Shown: in pieces, positions 51,046 to 60,761 of the stretch
Position numbering within the stretch: position 1 is the first letter of the stretch
How the letters are laid out: each line of letters begins with the position of its first letter
Assembly: GCF_001418105.1 (NCBI RefSeq)
Contig: NZ_LIQI01000022.1
Coordinates: 620,001 to 684,000 of the forward strand
Direction: 5' to 3'
DNA: 64,000 bases
Source of the DNA: Lacinutrix himadriensis
Lineage (GTDB): Bacteria > Bacteroidota > Bacteroidia > Flavobacteriales > Flavobacteriaceae
The notes under the pieces: generated by a model
Databases searched by the model: none
What the model saw: the letters and a program-made list of their open reading frames with translations, nothing else
What the model was told of the DNA's origin: nothing
Program-made: the position numbers and the translations under genes

Positions 51046-53772
51046 TTATTGTTTAACAAACCTTTTAACTATGGTTTTATTATCCTTAGTTAAAATTTTT
51101 GCAAGATATAATCCAGCGCTTAATTGTTCTAAGTCAAGTTTTACTTCACTTAAATTAGACGCTGTACTGTAATCTTTTGTTATAATTAACTTACCAGTAA
51201 TACTGTAAACTTTAATAACAGTGTTGGCATCTAGTATATCTGATTTTACAAAAATGTATTTCGTAGAAGGATTAGGATATAATTTCACACTATTATATAA
51301 CTCTAAAGATTCTGCATCTAAATCTTGACTGTTTTGTGCAAACTCTCTTATTAGCGTATCGTCAATTAATGCTTCGTCAGATTTCCCTTTGTCTTTTCCT
51401 TCGTCTGCTGCTACTTTTGAGTTACCAAAAATTTTATCTATACCAAAATCAACTCCTTCTGTAGTTTCTTGTAAATTAAAACCATAAAAACCATCTGGAT
51501 TAACAGTCGCATCATCTAAATCGAAAGTAGTAGTATAAAACAAGAATGGTGGAACGTTTTGAGGCGTTACTGCATATACTATTTTGCTACCTGCTGTAAC
51601 ATTAGTAAATGTGTAATTAGGGTTTGAATAAGACGTAAATTGCGTACTTACATATTCATCTCCAGCATCTAAAATTCCGTTTTCATTATTATCATTATAT
51701 AAATTAACAATAATAGATGGTAAAGGTGTTTCTGTTGCATCTTGCACACCATCTCTATTATTGTCATCCCATACTACACCAGAAATAGTATACATTAAAA
51801 TTTCTTCTTCGTTGATACCAAAATCAACTCCAGATACATCTTCATCGGAATGAATAACAACAACCTCATCTGTTGTTAATGTATATATATTATCTGCTGT
51901 GTCTTCTGGTGCAATTACTTCAACTAATACGCTATAATAGCTTACTTCGGTAAAAGCATAATAACCATTTTCATCCGTAGTTGTTTCTTCTAATACTAAG
52001 TCATCAACATCTAAAGCGCCATTGTTATTAATATCATTATATAAAATAACAGGAATGTTGTTTAAATACGCCTCTTCTGTCTCATAAAGGCCATTAGCAT
52101 TATCATCATCAAATACAACTCCTTCAATAGCATAGTTAATTATGTTATTTTCGTTAATTCCGAAATCCACTCCAGAAACATCTTCCGTTGCTGTAATTAC
52201 GATAACTTCATTGGTCGTTGCTTGGTAGGTGTTGGCCTCTGTATCTTCCGGCACTGTTACAATTACAAGTATATCTTCTTCCGAGATATTTGTAAAGTTA
52301 TAATAACCATTGGCATCGGATGAAGCAACTGCTAATTCTTGGTCACCTGTATCTAAAACACCATTATTATTAGTGTCTGCATATAAAGTCACTATTACAT
52401 CCTCTAGATTAGTTTCTTCCGTTTCTTGTGTTCCATTTTGGTTATCATCGTCAAAAATAGTTCCTTCTAAATTATAAGAAACTTCAACATCTACAACTAG
52501 GTTTAAATAATCTGCAGCATCGGTAATTTTACCTTGATCTTCTGCTGATAAACCCTGAATTTCAATTAAACTTCCTAATTGAATATCATTATACGTTTGT
52601 AATTGGGATGGTTGTGTATAGCTTTGTACATAACTTTTTCTAGTACAACTAGAATAACAAGACCCATAATGAGAACACGTTTTCTTATTTTTAAGTAAAT
52701 GAAAATTACTGTTTTTATCTTTAGCTATTTGCGCATAAACATCTTCGTTATTTGCCCAATTGAAAGCATTGGTATTAAAATCAAAATGCTGAATTTGATA
52801 CGTTGTAACCGCATAAATTTCTCCGTCATCACTTACAGCTATATCCCCAAGCTCTCCTTTATATATAAAACTAGAATGCCCGTCGTTGTCGTATTTCGGA
52901 CTAGCGTTAGATATACTAGAAGAATCTCCACTAAAATCTGAAAGGTTACTAAAGCAAACCTCTAGCAAGTAAATCTTATTATTATAACTACTATAATTGC
53001 TATGTCCACGTTGCGAAACACCTCTATTAGAATCTGTTAAAGAACCTGTTGAAGATCCTGTTGATGAACCCGTATTGTCCATTAAGCTAGATTCTGAAAC
53101 ATAATCACGTAAATTATAGTTGTCTTCCGTTTTTAGACTTTTAGTTTCATTAACATCTGCAGTAGGCAACGTTTCCGTAGATCCTGATCTTCCCGTACTC
53201 ATTTCGGAAGCAGTGTTTATAAGAGAACCTTTATTAATCTTAACGCTTTCTAATTCTCTTTTTAATTCGTCCTTTACATTTACTATACCACTTGAAGTTC
53301 TATAGTTATAGCAATTTGAAGGATACTCCATAGCAAAGTAAAGTTTCCCATTATAAAAAGTTGCGCCTCCAGAACCTAAACCTCTAGATGAATATGCATG
53401 TCCGCTTGAAGTAAAATAAGATTTAATATCGCCAAAAGATTTATGTGTATTCGCATATACATTATAACCATAAACGGTCCAGTTGTATTTAGAAGCCTGA
53501 TTACTAACGTAAAAAACCCATCCTGTACTAGCATCTACAGCTAAGGAGTTTATCTCGGATACATAAGGAGATGATGTTAGTAATGTAGCTTGATAAGTCT
53601 GCATATTTACTGTGTAAATGTGACATCCTGCAGAAACAATTAATGAATTGTCTTCGGTAGTCATCATTACAGTTGCAGCTTCCCCATCAATACTTAAAGG
53701 AGCATTAGCTTGTATGGTCTGAAAACCAAAAGCTAAAGCCAAAAAGGCTAGAATTGTAATTTTTAATTTCAT
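51046..53772 (-). CDS. Surface protein with SdrD B-like calcium repeats and type IX sorting domain
   Basis: 908 aa. Signal peptide MKLKITILAFLALAFGFQTIQA; ATG 53772 is chosen because the longer frame has a non-signal start. Residues 25-430 are a unique beta-rich part, possibly propeller-like (SEINSLAVDASTGWVFYVS, LGDIAVSDDGEIYAVTTYQ). Three SdrD B-like repeats follow at about 433-540, 547-654 and 661-779, each with FDDDNxxG, DxNNNGxLDxGD and GxDFGI motifs that bind calcium. The C-terminus (about 829-908, LYPNPSTKYIF ... KRFVKQ) is a type A sorting domain for type IX secretion. Probably an adhesin or surface scaffold. Single gene. Confidence 0.88.
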   Translation of the reverse strand: MKLKITILAFLALAFGFQTIQANAPLSIDGEAATVMMTTEDNSLIVSAGCHIYTVNMQTYQATLLTSSPYVSEINSLAVDASTGWVFYVSNQASKYNWTVYGYNVYANTHKSFGDIKSYFTSSGHAYSSRGLGSGGATFYNGKLYFAMEYPSNCYNYRTSSGIVNVKDELKRELESVKINKGSLINTASEMSTGRSGSTETLPTADVNETKSLKTEDNYNLRDYVSESSLMDNTGSSTGSSTGSLTDSNRGVSQRGHSNYSSYNNKIYLLEVCFSNLSDFSGDSSSISNASPKYDNDGHSSFIYKGELGDIAVSDDGEIYAVTTYQIQHFDFNTNAFNWANNEDVYAQIAKDKNSNFHLLKNKKTCSHYGSCYSSCTRKSYVQSYTQPSQLQTYNDIQLGSLIEIQGLSAEDQGKITDAADYLNLVVDVEVSYNLEGTIFDDDNQNGTQETEETNLEDVIVTLYADTNNNGVLDTGDQELAVASSDANGYYNFTNISEEDILVIVTVPEDTEANTYQATTNEVIVITATEDVSGVDFGINENNIINYAIEGVVFDDDNANGLYETEEAYLNNIPVILYNDINNNGALDVDDLVLEETTTDENGYYAFTEVSYYSVLVEVIAPEDTADNIYTLTTDEVVVIHSDEDVSGVDFGINEEEILMYTISGVVWDDNNRDGVQDATETPLPSIIVNLYNDNNENGILDAGDEYVSTQFTSYSNPNYTFTNVTAGSKIVYAVTPQNVPPFLFYTTTFDLDDATVNPDGFYGFNLQETTEGVDFGIDKIFGNSKVAADEGKDKGKSDEALIDDTLIREFAQNSQDLDAESLELYNSVKLYPNPSTKYIFVKSDILDANTVIKVYSITGKLIITKDYSTASNLSEVKLDLEQLSAGLYLAKILTKDNKTIVKRFVKQ

Positions 53773-53981
53773 GTTAGTTAGTTTTATGTTTAAATTATAG
53801 CATACTATAACATAAAACAGGCACGAAATTTCTAGTAGATTTTTTTTGAGGGGAATCAAATATAATACAAAATACAACTATCCGAAGTTTTTTTAAATAT
53901 TTACAGTTTTTTTAGATAAAACTCATAAAAAATCGGCAAAACCCGTAATCTTACTATTTAATTTATTCTTATTTTTATCCC

Positions 53982-54641
53982 ATGAAAATATTTAATCTAG
54001 CAGAAGAGAATTCCATATTAAACTCTTTTATTTCTGAAATAAGAGATATAAAAATTCAAAAAGACAGCATGCGTTTTAGACGAAACATAGAGCGTATTGG
54101 TGAAATTTTGGGTTATGAAATGAGTAAATCTCTACAATATAATACAACAACCATTGAAACTCCTTTGGGTAATTGTAAAATGGAATTACTTAATAATGAC
54201 ATTGTTTTATGTTCTATTTTAAGGGCTGGAGTACCATTACATAATGGTTTATTAAATTATTTTGATGATGCAGAAAATGCATTTATTTCTGCATATAGAC
54301 ACCATAAAGAAGATCCGGATAGTTTTGAAATTGTAGTAGAATATTTAGCTTGCCCAAGCTTAGAAAACAAAACCCTTATTCTTGCAGATCCTATGTTAGC
54401 AACAGGACAATCGATGCTTGCTACTTTTGAAGCTCTAAAACCTTTTGGAAAACCAAAAAACGTACACTTAGTAAGTGTAATTGGCGCACAAGAAGGTGTA
54501 GATTTTATAAATGAAAATTTTAGCGAAGACACACATTTATGGATTGGTACTATTGATCCAGAATTAAGCGACAAAGGATATATAGTTCCTGGTTTAGGGG
54601 ATGCTGGTGATTTAGCTTTTGGAAAAAAAGTGCAACACTAA
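53982..54641 (+). CDS. upp: Uracil phosphoribosyltransferase
   Basis: 219 aa salvage enzyme converting uracil and PRPP to UMP. The PRPP loop is ILADPMLATGQSML and the uracil-binding C-terminus is IVPGLGDAGDLAFG. Length is normal. It overlaps the convergent DUF6427 gene by 30 bases at its 3' end, and no terminator is visible there. Confidence 0.95.
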   Translation: MKIFNLAEENSILNSFISEIRDIKIQKDSMRFRRNIERIGEILGYEMSKSLQYNTTTIETPLGNCKMELLNNDIVLCSILRAGVPLHNGLLNYFDDAENAFISAYRHHKEDPDSFEIVVEYLACPSLENKTLILADPMLATGQSMLATFEALKPFGKPKNVHLVSVIGAQEGVDFINENFSEDTHLWIGTIDPELSDKGYIVPGLGDAGDLAFGKKVQH

Positions 54642-55553
54642 CATCACAAACGGAGCAATTAATAAAACACCAAAAAATACTTCTTTAAACCATTTCTCAT
54701 TAATGGTTTCAATATAATTAGTAATAATTATTGCTAAAGGTGCAAATAAGAATAAAAGCTCACTTCCGTTCTTATTTGGCGCAATTACAAAGAGTATAAA
54801 AGCGATTATTAACGTTGCCAAAATTGTTTTAAAAGCTGGTCTTATGGTTCTAATTTTCTTTCTAAAGTTTTTTAAATAATAGAAAACTGACCAAAACCCA
54901 AAGGAAAACAGCAATGTTAAAGCTACCAAAAACTGTAAGGTGTTATAGCTATTAAAGTCTAATCCTGTTTCGTAATTACTATTAAAAAAACTTAAATAGG
55001 TATTATTAATTATTATAGATGCACTTATACATAATATAAAAACGGTAGCAACGCCAACACCAGGTGTTAGCCAATGTCTTATATTATCACTAGAATGAAA
55101 CAGTAATACCAATGGGATTAAGAAAAGAAACAAAATAGCCCAAAAATAGAATAAAGAAGCAACAGCAATACAAAAAGCAGCATCAAACAGTTTACTTTTT
55201 ATATCTTTTTTAGTTCTTAAACTTATTAGTCTTCTTAAGGCAAAAAGAATAAAAAAGTTAGCCCAAATCACTCTAGAACTAATTAATGATTCTGGTATTA
55301 GTAATAAGAAAAGGCTAAATAATATTATTTCAATATTACTTTTTAGAGTTAATTCATTTTTAGTTACAATAAAATTTAATAGTAAAATGGAGAAATAAGA
55401 AACCATAAAAGTTACTAGTTGTTGCATAACAAACACGCTAGTAACAGGCCCTTGTGTATACTTTAATTTAACGCTTAAAAACGCCAAAGCAGTAATTACA
55501 AAAACGATTAAAAAATTTATTGGCTTAGATTTACTAAAAATACTTGTAATCAT
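54612..55553 (-). CDS. DUF6427 membrane protein
   Basis: 313 aa with about nine membrane helices, no catalytic motif visible. It matches DUF6427, found beside upp, DUF6341 and purD in Flavobacteriia. Its 3' end overlaps upp by 30 bases. Function not established. Confidence 0.82.
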   Translation of the reverse strand: MITSIFSKSKPINFLIVFVITALAFLSVKLKYTQGPVTSVFVMQQLVTFMVSYFSILLLNFIVTKNELTLKSNIEIILFSLFLLLIPESLISSRVIWANFFILFALRRLISLRTKKDIKSKLFDAAFCIAVASLFYFWAILFLFLIPLVLLFHSSDNIRHWLTPGVGVATVFILCISASIIINNTYLSFFNSNYETGLDFNSYNTLQFLVALTLLFSFGFWSVFYYLKNFRKKIRTIRPAFKTILATLIIAFILFVIAPNKNGSELLFLFAPLAIIITNYIETINEKWFKEVFFGVLLIAPFVMLVLHFFSKS

Positions 55554-55573
55554 TAACTCTTTTTGTACTTTTG
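55543..55573 (+). promoter_or_regulatory. Promoter CTTG-N19-TACTTTTG for the DUF6341 gene
   Basis: Exact -7 box with a one-mismatch -33 element at the right spacing; the ATG is 27 bases downstream. Confidence 0.6.
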
Positions 55574-55600
55574 TATTGTAAATATACTATTATTACTATT

Positions 55601-55828
55601 ATGAAAGATTTCTTTAACGCAATACAAGACCTATTTGTAAATGTTTTATTTGTTCCTTTAGATGCAATTAAAAACTTAGAACTTGAAAACTGGTTTGCAG
55701 CAAATATTATTTCTTGGATTTTTATTCTTATTGGATTTGTAGCAATGGTTTACTGGATGCTTCAATTAAGATCATTTGATAAAAACAACGAAGAAAATAA
55801 AACTGTTTCTGCACATTCTTATTTATAA
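55601..55828 (+). CDS. DUF6341 small membrane protein
   Basis: 75 aa with one clear membrane helix (about 40-60). ATG 55601 (MKDFFNAIQDLF) follows a good promoter; the longer frame from 55571 overlaps the promoter. It is the DUF6341 type, conserved between DUF6427 and purD in Flavobacteriia. Function unknown. Convergent with purD, the two stops being 3 bases apart. Confidence 0.82.
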   Translation: MKDFFNAIQDLFVNVLFVPLDAIKNLELENWFAANIISWIFILIGFVAMVYWMLQLRSFDKNNEENKTVSAHSYL

Positions 55829-55831
55829 GAA

Positions 55832-57103
55832 TTACAGATCAAAACCAATGTCTTTACGATAATTCATCTTATCAAAATGTAGTTTTTCTATACTTTGGTA
55901 AGATTTTTTTATGGCTTCTTGGTAGGTATTTCCATAGCTTGTAATTGCCATAACACGTCCTCCAGAAGTTACAATTTTATCTCCATCTAATTTTGCTCCT
56001 GCATGAAAAGCTAAAGATTCCGTTATGTTTTTCACTCCAGTGATTTCTTTTCCTTTTTCATATGCTTCTGGGTAACCACCAGAAACTAACATCACTGTTG
56101 TTGCTGCACGCTCATCTATTTCAATTTCTATTTGATCTAAAGTCTGATTCGCTATGGCTTGAAAAATTTCTACTAAATCATTTTTAAGTCTTGGTAAAAC
56201 CACTTCGGTTTCCGGATCTCCCATTCTTACATTATACTCTATAACTTTTGGATCGTCACCAACTTTAATGATACCAATAAACACAAAACCTTTATAAGGT
56301 AAGTTATCTTTTTGTAAACCAGAAATTGTAGGTTTTACAATGCGTTCTTCAATTTTATTTAAAAATTCTTCGGTAGCAAAAGGTACTGGAGAGATTGCTC
56401 CCATTCCACCTGTATTTAATCCGGTATCTCCTTCGCCAATTCTTTTATAATCCTTTGCTGTAGGTAAAATTTTGTAGTTTTTTCCGTCACTTAAAACAAA
56501 ACAGCTTAATTCTATTCCGTCTAAAAACTCTTCAATAACTACTTTGTTACTTGCTGCACCAAACTTAGCATCTACTAACATGCTTTTTAATTCGGCTTTC
56601 GCTTCGTCTAAATCATTTAAGATTAAAACCCCTTTTCCAGCTGCTAATCCGTCTGCTTTTAAAACATAAGGAGGATTTAACGTTTCTAAAAAAGCATATC
56701 CTTCTTCCACATTACTTGCATTAAAACTCTGGTAAGCTGCAGTTGGAATATTATGTCTGTATAAAAACTCTTTAGCAAATTCTTTACTTCCTTCTAACTC
56801 TGCCGCGGCTTTTTCTGGTCCAATAACTGCAACATGCTTTAAGGCTTCGTCTTGCAAAAAGAAATCATGAATACCTTGCACTAGAGGATCTTCTGGTCCT
56901 ACCACAACCATATTCACCTCTTTTTCTAAAACCAGCGCTTTAATCGATTGAAAATCGGTTACCCCAATATCCACATTGGTAGCGATTTCTGCTGTTCCAG
57001 AATTACCAGGAGCTACATAAAGGTTTTTACATAAAGGGCTTTGTGATATTTTCCAAGCAAAAGTATGTTCTCTTCCGCCAGAACCAAGAATTAAAATAGT
57101 CAT
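55832..57103 (-). CDS. purD: Phosphoribosylamine--glycine ligase
   Basis: 423 aa ATP-grasp enzyme of purine synthesis (GAR synthetase). MTILILGSGGREHTFAWK is the canonical start at 57103; a longer frame upstream is not used. ATP-grasp motifs VLKADGLAAGKGVLI, FIGIIKVGD and YNVRMGDPETEVVLPRL are intact. Two TAnnTTTG-type boxes occur upstream on the minus strand at 57121-57128 and 57171-57178. Divergent from the CapK-like gene. Confidence 0.95.
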   Translation of the reverse strand: MTILILGSGGREHTFAWKISQSPLCKNLYVAPGNSGTAEIATNVDIGVTDFQSIKALVLEKEVNMVVVGPEDPLVQGIHDFFLQDEALKHVAVIGPEKAAAELEGSKEFAKEFLYRHNIPTAAYQSFNASNVEEGYAFLETLNPPYVLKADGLAAGKGVLILNDLDEAKAELKSMLVDAKFGAASNKVVIEEFLDGIELSCFVLSDGKNYKILPTAKDYKRIGEGDTGLNTGGMGAISPVPFATEEFLNKIEERIVKPTISGLQKDNLPYKGFVFIGIIKVGDDPKVIEYNVRMGDPETEVVLPRLKNDLVEIFQAIANQTLDQIEIEIDERAATTVMLVSGGYPEAYEKGKEITGVKNITESLAFHAGAKLDGDKIVTSGGRVMAITSYGNTYQEAIKKSYQSIEKLHFDKMNYRKDIGFDL

Positions 57104-57187
57104 GTTGTATTTTGTTTGCTCAAAAATAAAACTAATGCGTCGAATACACGAATATTTTTTATTTACTTTACAAAAATATCTTTTCGT

Positions 57188-58498
57188 TTGCATTTATTCA
57201 ATCTTTCTTTAAAACTAAACGGCTTTCCTATAAAGAAGGCTTCTCGTGTTTTAGAAAATATTCAGGCTAAAAACGAAGCCGATTTTGAGACTTATCTACT
57301 TCAGAAAAAAAAGGATATTTTTAATTATCACTTACAAAACAATTCGTTTTATCAAGAAATTGCTAAAAATGCTACTATTACAGACTGGAAAAACATTCCT
57401 GTAATGACAAAAAGCGATTTACAGCAACCTTTAAACGCTAGACTTTCTAAAGGGTTTACTACTAAAAACGTATATGTGAATAAAACTTCCGGCTCTTCTG
57501 GAGATCCTTTTGTTTTTGCTAAAGATAAATTTTGCCATGCACTAACTTGGTCGGTAATAAAAAACAGGTTTGGTTGGTTTGGTATCGATTTTAATACTTC
57601 TAAACAAGCTCGATTTTATGGTATTCCGTTAGATAAAGTGGGGTATTATAAAGAACGTTTTAAAGATTTTTTAGGGAAACGTTTTCGGTTTTCGGTTTTC
57701 GATTTAAGCGATGCCGCTTTTGAAAAATGTGTAACGACATTTCATACAACACGTTTTGATTATATTAATGGTTACACCAGTGCCATTGTGCAATTTGCTA
57801 AATATCTTCAGAAAAAAAATATTATTCTAAAAACGGTTTGCCCTACACTAAATGCTTGTGTTGTCACTTCTGAAATGCTTTTTGAAGACGATAAAAAACT
57901 TCTAGAAAAGCAATTTAATGTTCCTATAATTAATGAATATGGCGCCTCTGAATTAGACTTAATTGCATTTCAAAATCCGCAAAATATTTGGCAAGTAAAT
58001 AGCGAAACCATTTTTGTAGAAATCCTGGACAAGCAGGACAACATTTTACCTTTTGGTGAAGAAGGCAGAATTGTAATTACCTCACTGTATAACAAAGCAC
58101 ATCCTTTTATACGTTATGATATTGGCGATATTGGCGTACTTAGTAAAAGCAGCACCTTACAAAAACCTATTCTTGAAAAACTAATAGGAAGAACCAATGA
58201 TATCGCTATTTTACCTAGCGGAAAAAAGGCAGCAGGCTTAACTTTTTACTACATTACCAAAAGTATTATTGAAGACGATAGTACCATAAAAGAGTTTATT
58301 ATTGAACAGCAGAAAATAGATACTTTCAAAATTATTTATGCTAGTGCGGAAGATATTTCGGAAGCAAAAATAAAAAACATTAAAACCGAAATGGATAACT
58401 ACCTTGAAAAAGGTTTAAATATTATCTTTGAAAGACACGATAAAATCGAACGATCTAAAAGCGGTAAATTGAAACAATTTAGATCTTTACTTAATTAA
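57188..58498 (+). CDS. CapK-like phenylacetate--CoA ligase family protein
   Basis: 436 aa. Adenylate-forming family with NKTSGSSGDPFVF (phosphate loop, SGSSG), INEYGASEL and a C-terminal KLIGRTND region. In polysaccharide clusters this CapK type is thought to activate or modify acyl or sugar groups of the glycan. I choose the TTG at 57188 (MHLFNLSLKLNGFP) because earlier in-frame sequence overlaps the purD promoter region; no ATG lies near the beginning. It begins the rightward glycan run and ends 1 base before wecB. Confidence 0.82.
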   Translation: MHLFNLSLKLNGFPIKKASRVLENIQAKNEADFETYLLQKKKDIFNYHLQNNSFYQEIAKNATITDWKNIPVMTKSDLQQPLNARLSKGFTTKNVYVNKTSGSSGDPFVFAKDKFCHALTWSVIKNRFGWFGIDFNTSKQARFYGIPLDKVGYYKERFKDFLGKRFRFSVFDLSDAAFEKCVTTFHTTRFDYINGYTSAIVQFAKYLQKKNIILKTVCPTLNACVVTSEMLFEDDKKLLEKQFNVPIINEYGASELDLIAFQNPQNIWQVNSETIFVEILDKQDNILPFGEEGRIVITSLYNKAHPFIRYDIGDIGVLSKSSTLQKPILEKLIGRTNDIAILPSGKKAAGLTFYYITKSIIEDDSTIKEFIIEQQKIDTFKIIYASAEDISEAKIKNIKTEMDNYLEKGLNIIFERHDKIERSKSGKLKQFRSLLN

Positions 58499-58499
58499 T

Positions 58500-59594
58500 A
58501 TGAATATAACTATTATTGCAGGTGCACGACCAAACTTCATGAAAATAGCACCAATTATTGCAGCTATTCAAGAAAAGAAAGCACAAGGTTTTAATATGAA
58601 TTATAGGTTAGTTCATACCGGACAACACTACGATAAAAATTTAAGCGATACTTTTTTTACCGAACTAAACATCCCTTTTCCAGATATTAATCTAGAAGTA
58701 AAAAGTGGTACGCAAGCAGAACAAACGGCTGCAATTATGATTGGTTTTGAAAAAGAATTACAACAAAACCCTTGTGATTTAGTAATGGTTGTTGGTGACG
58801 TAACCTCCACAATGGCTTGTACTATTGTTGCTAAAAAAGCAGGAATAGATGTTGCACATGTAGAAGCAGGAATTCGCTCTGGCGACATGAATATGCCTGA
58901 AGAAATTAATAGAATTGTAACCGATAGTTTAACCGATTACTATTTCACGACTTCTAGCTATGCAAATGAAAACTTAGAAAATCTTGGAGTTTCTAAAAAC
59001 AAAGTTTTCTTTGTTGGAAATGTGATGATTGATACCTTATTGAAAAATTTACCAAGACTTGAAAAACCGCAAATTTGGGAGAAATTAAAGTTGGAAGAGA
59101 AAAAATATATGGTCATGACTTTACATAGACCAAGTAATGTAGACGAAGAAAAACAGCTTAAAAACCTTATTCAGCAAATTGTAGATCTTGGTAAAGACTA
59201 TCCTATAATATTTCCGGTACACCCAAGAACCAAAAAGCTTTTAGAAGGTTTAGATTTAAATTTTAAAAACCTGCACTATGTAGAACCTTTAGGGTATTTA
59301 CATTTTAATTATTTGGTAAAAAATGCTTTTGCCATGCTTACCGATTCTGGTGGAATTACAGAAGAAACCACTGTGATGAATGTGCCCTGTATTACGCTTA
59401 GAGACTCGACGGAAAGACCAGAAACTTGTGCTATTGGAACTAATGTTTTAGTAGGAAATGATACTGCTAAAATTGAAGCTGCTTTTGCAAATTTACTTTC
59501 GGGTAATTGGAAACAAGGACAAACTCCAGAGCTTTGGGATGGTAAAGCGGCAAAACGTATTACAGATTGTTTAGTTAAAATTTATTCGCTGTAA
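58500..59594 (+). CDS. wecB: UDP-N-acetylglucosamine 2-epimerase (non-hydrolysing)
   Basis: 364 aa enzyme interconverting UDP-GlcNAc and UDP-ManNAc. Family motifs are GARPNFMKIAPI, HVEAGIRSGDMNMPEEINR and LTDSGGITEET. It would supply ManNAc for the surface glycan. Spacing is 1 base from the CapK-like gene and 0 bases to the GT4 gene, so the three form one transcription unit. Confidence 0.94.
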   Translation: MNITIIAGARPNFMKIAPIIAAIQEKKAQGFNMNYRLVHTGQHYDKNLSDTFFTELNIPFPDINLEVKSGTQAEQTAAIMIGFEKELQQNPCDLVMVVGDVTSTMACTIVAKKAGIDVAHVEAGIRSGDMNMPEEINRIVTDSLTDYYFTTSSYANENLENLGVSKNKVFFVGNVMIDTLLKNLPRLEKPQIWEKLKLEEKKYMVMTLHRPSNVDEEKQLKNLIQQIVDLGKDYPIIFPVHPRTKKLLEGLDLNFKNLHYVEPLGYLHFNYLVKNAFAMLTDSGGITEETTVMNVPCITLRDSTERPETCAIGTNVLVGNDTAKIEAAFANLLSGNWKQGQTPELWDGKAAKRITDCLVKIYSL

Positions 59595-60761
59595 ATGAAA
59601 GAGGTACTAATAATAACGAGTTACTTTCCTCCAGAAATTGGAGCAGCTTCTAATCGGATTTTTCACCTAGCGGAAGGTTTACAAGAAAGAAACTTTAAAG
59701 TACAAGTAATCACCCCTTTACCAAACTATCCTACTGGTAAAATATTTGATGATTACAGCGGGAAATTTAAACAAACAACGGTTGAAAAAGGCATCACGAT
59801 TCACCGATTATGGATCTATGCTACCGTTTCTAAAAACAAGTTTTTGCGTTTAATTGCAATGCTTTCCTATAGTTTCAGCTTGCTTTATTTTTTTGCATTT
59901 AATAAACTACCAAAAACGGTAATTGTACAATCGCCACCATTATTGGTTGCTTTTACTGCCATGCTTTTTTTACGTTCCAAAAATAGAAATCTTATTTTAA
60001 ATGTTAGCGATTTATGGCCAATTGCAGGATTAGAGCTTGGTGCTTTTAAAAAGAATTTCAGCTATAAAATGTTAGAGAAAATTGAACGTTTTAATTACAA
60101 TAAAGCGGATTTGGTTTTAGGTCAAAGCGAAGAAATACTAACACATGTTACCTCGTTATTCCCTGAAAAGGAAACGCTTTTATATAGAAATTATCCGGAT
60201 TTTGATGCCCCTGAAATAGAATCTAGAAATCCTTCCGAAGAAAAAATAAAACTAGTTTATGCTGGCCTTCTAGGAATTGCACAAGGTGTTTACAAGCTTT
60301 GTACCGAATTAAATTTCAATAACAATATAGAACTTCATATTTATGGTTCTGGAGCAGAACAGAAGCTTATAGAGTCCTTTATAGAAAAACATCCAGATCT
60401 TCCTATATACTTTCATGGTAGAGTTACAAGAGAAGCACTACATAAGGTGTTATTGCAATACGATATTGCTATAATCCCTTTATTAAATAGAATTTATGGT
60501 TCTGTACCTTCCAAAATATTTGAATATGCAAAATTAGGCTTACCCATTCTATATTTTGGAGGTGGTGAAGGGGAAGATGTTGTAAAAAATAACACACTAG
60601 GTTGGATTGCTAATGCGGCAGATTATGAGGATTTAAATCGTGTAATTGCTTCTATTACTATTTCGGAAATAACAATCGCTTTTAAACAACAAATAAAAGA
60701 AACAGCAACAACCACATTTAATCTAGAAGGGCAACTAAAAAAGCTAACTAGCTTGCTTTAA
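59595..60761 (+). CDS. Glycosyltransferase family 4 (WbuB-like)
   Basis: 388 aa GT-B enzyme. The start VLIITSYFPPEIGAASNRIFHLAEGL is of the WbuB/Fuc-NAc transferase type; the C-terminal nucleotide-sugar domain has IYGSGAEQKLIE, YFHGRV and the ExxxxG-type SVPSKIFEYAKLGLPILY. It would add a sugar to the lipid-linked intermediate. Its start abuts wecB, and its end overlaps the convergent sugar transferase gene by 4 bases. Confidence 0.9.
   Translation: MKEVLIITSYFPPEIGAASNRIFHLAEGLQERNFKVQVITPLPNYPTGKIFDDYSGKFKQTTVEKGITIHRLWIYATVSKNKFLRLIAMLSYSFSLLYFFAFNKLPKTVIVQSPPLLVAFTAMLFLRSKNRNLILNVSDLWPIAGLELGAFKKNFSYKMLEKIERFNYNKADLVLGQSEEILTHVTSLFPEKETLLYRNYPDFDAPEIESRNPSEEKIKLVYAGLLGIAQGVYKLCTELNFNNNIELHIYGSGAEQKLIESFIEKHPDLPIYFHGRVTREALHKVLLQYDIAIIPLLNRIYGSVPSKIFEYAKLGLPILYFGGGEGEDVVKNNTLGWIANAADYEDLNRVIASITISEITIAFKQQIKETATTTFNLEGQLKKLTSLL

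Noticed and set aside
53795-53810. Inverted repeat TTATAG-N4-CTATAA before the SdrD-like gene
   Set aside because: Only 6 AT-rich base pairs in an AT-rich region; expected by chance and no regulator is nearby.
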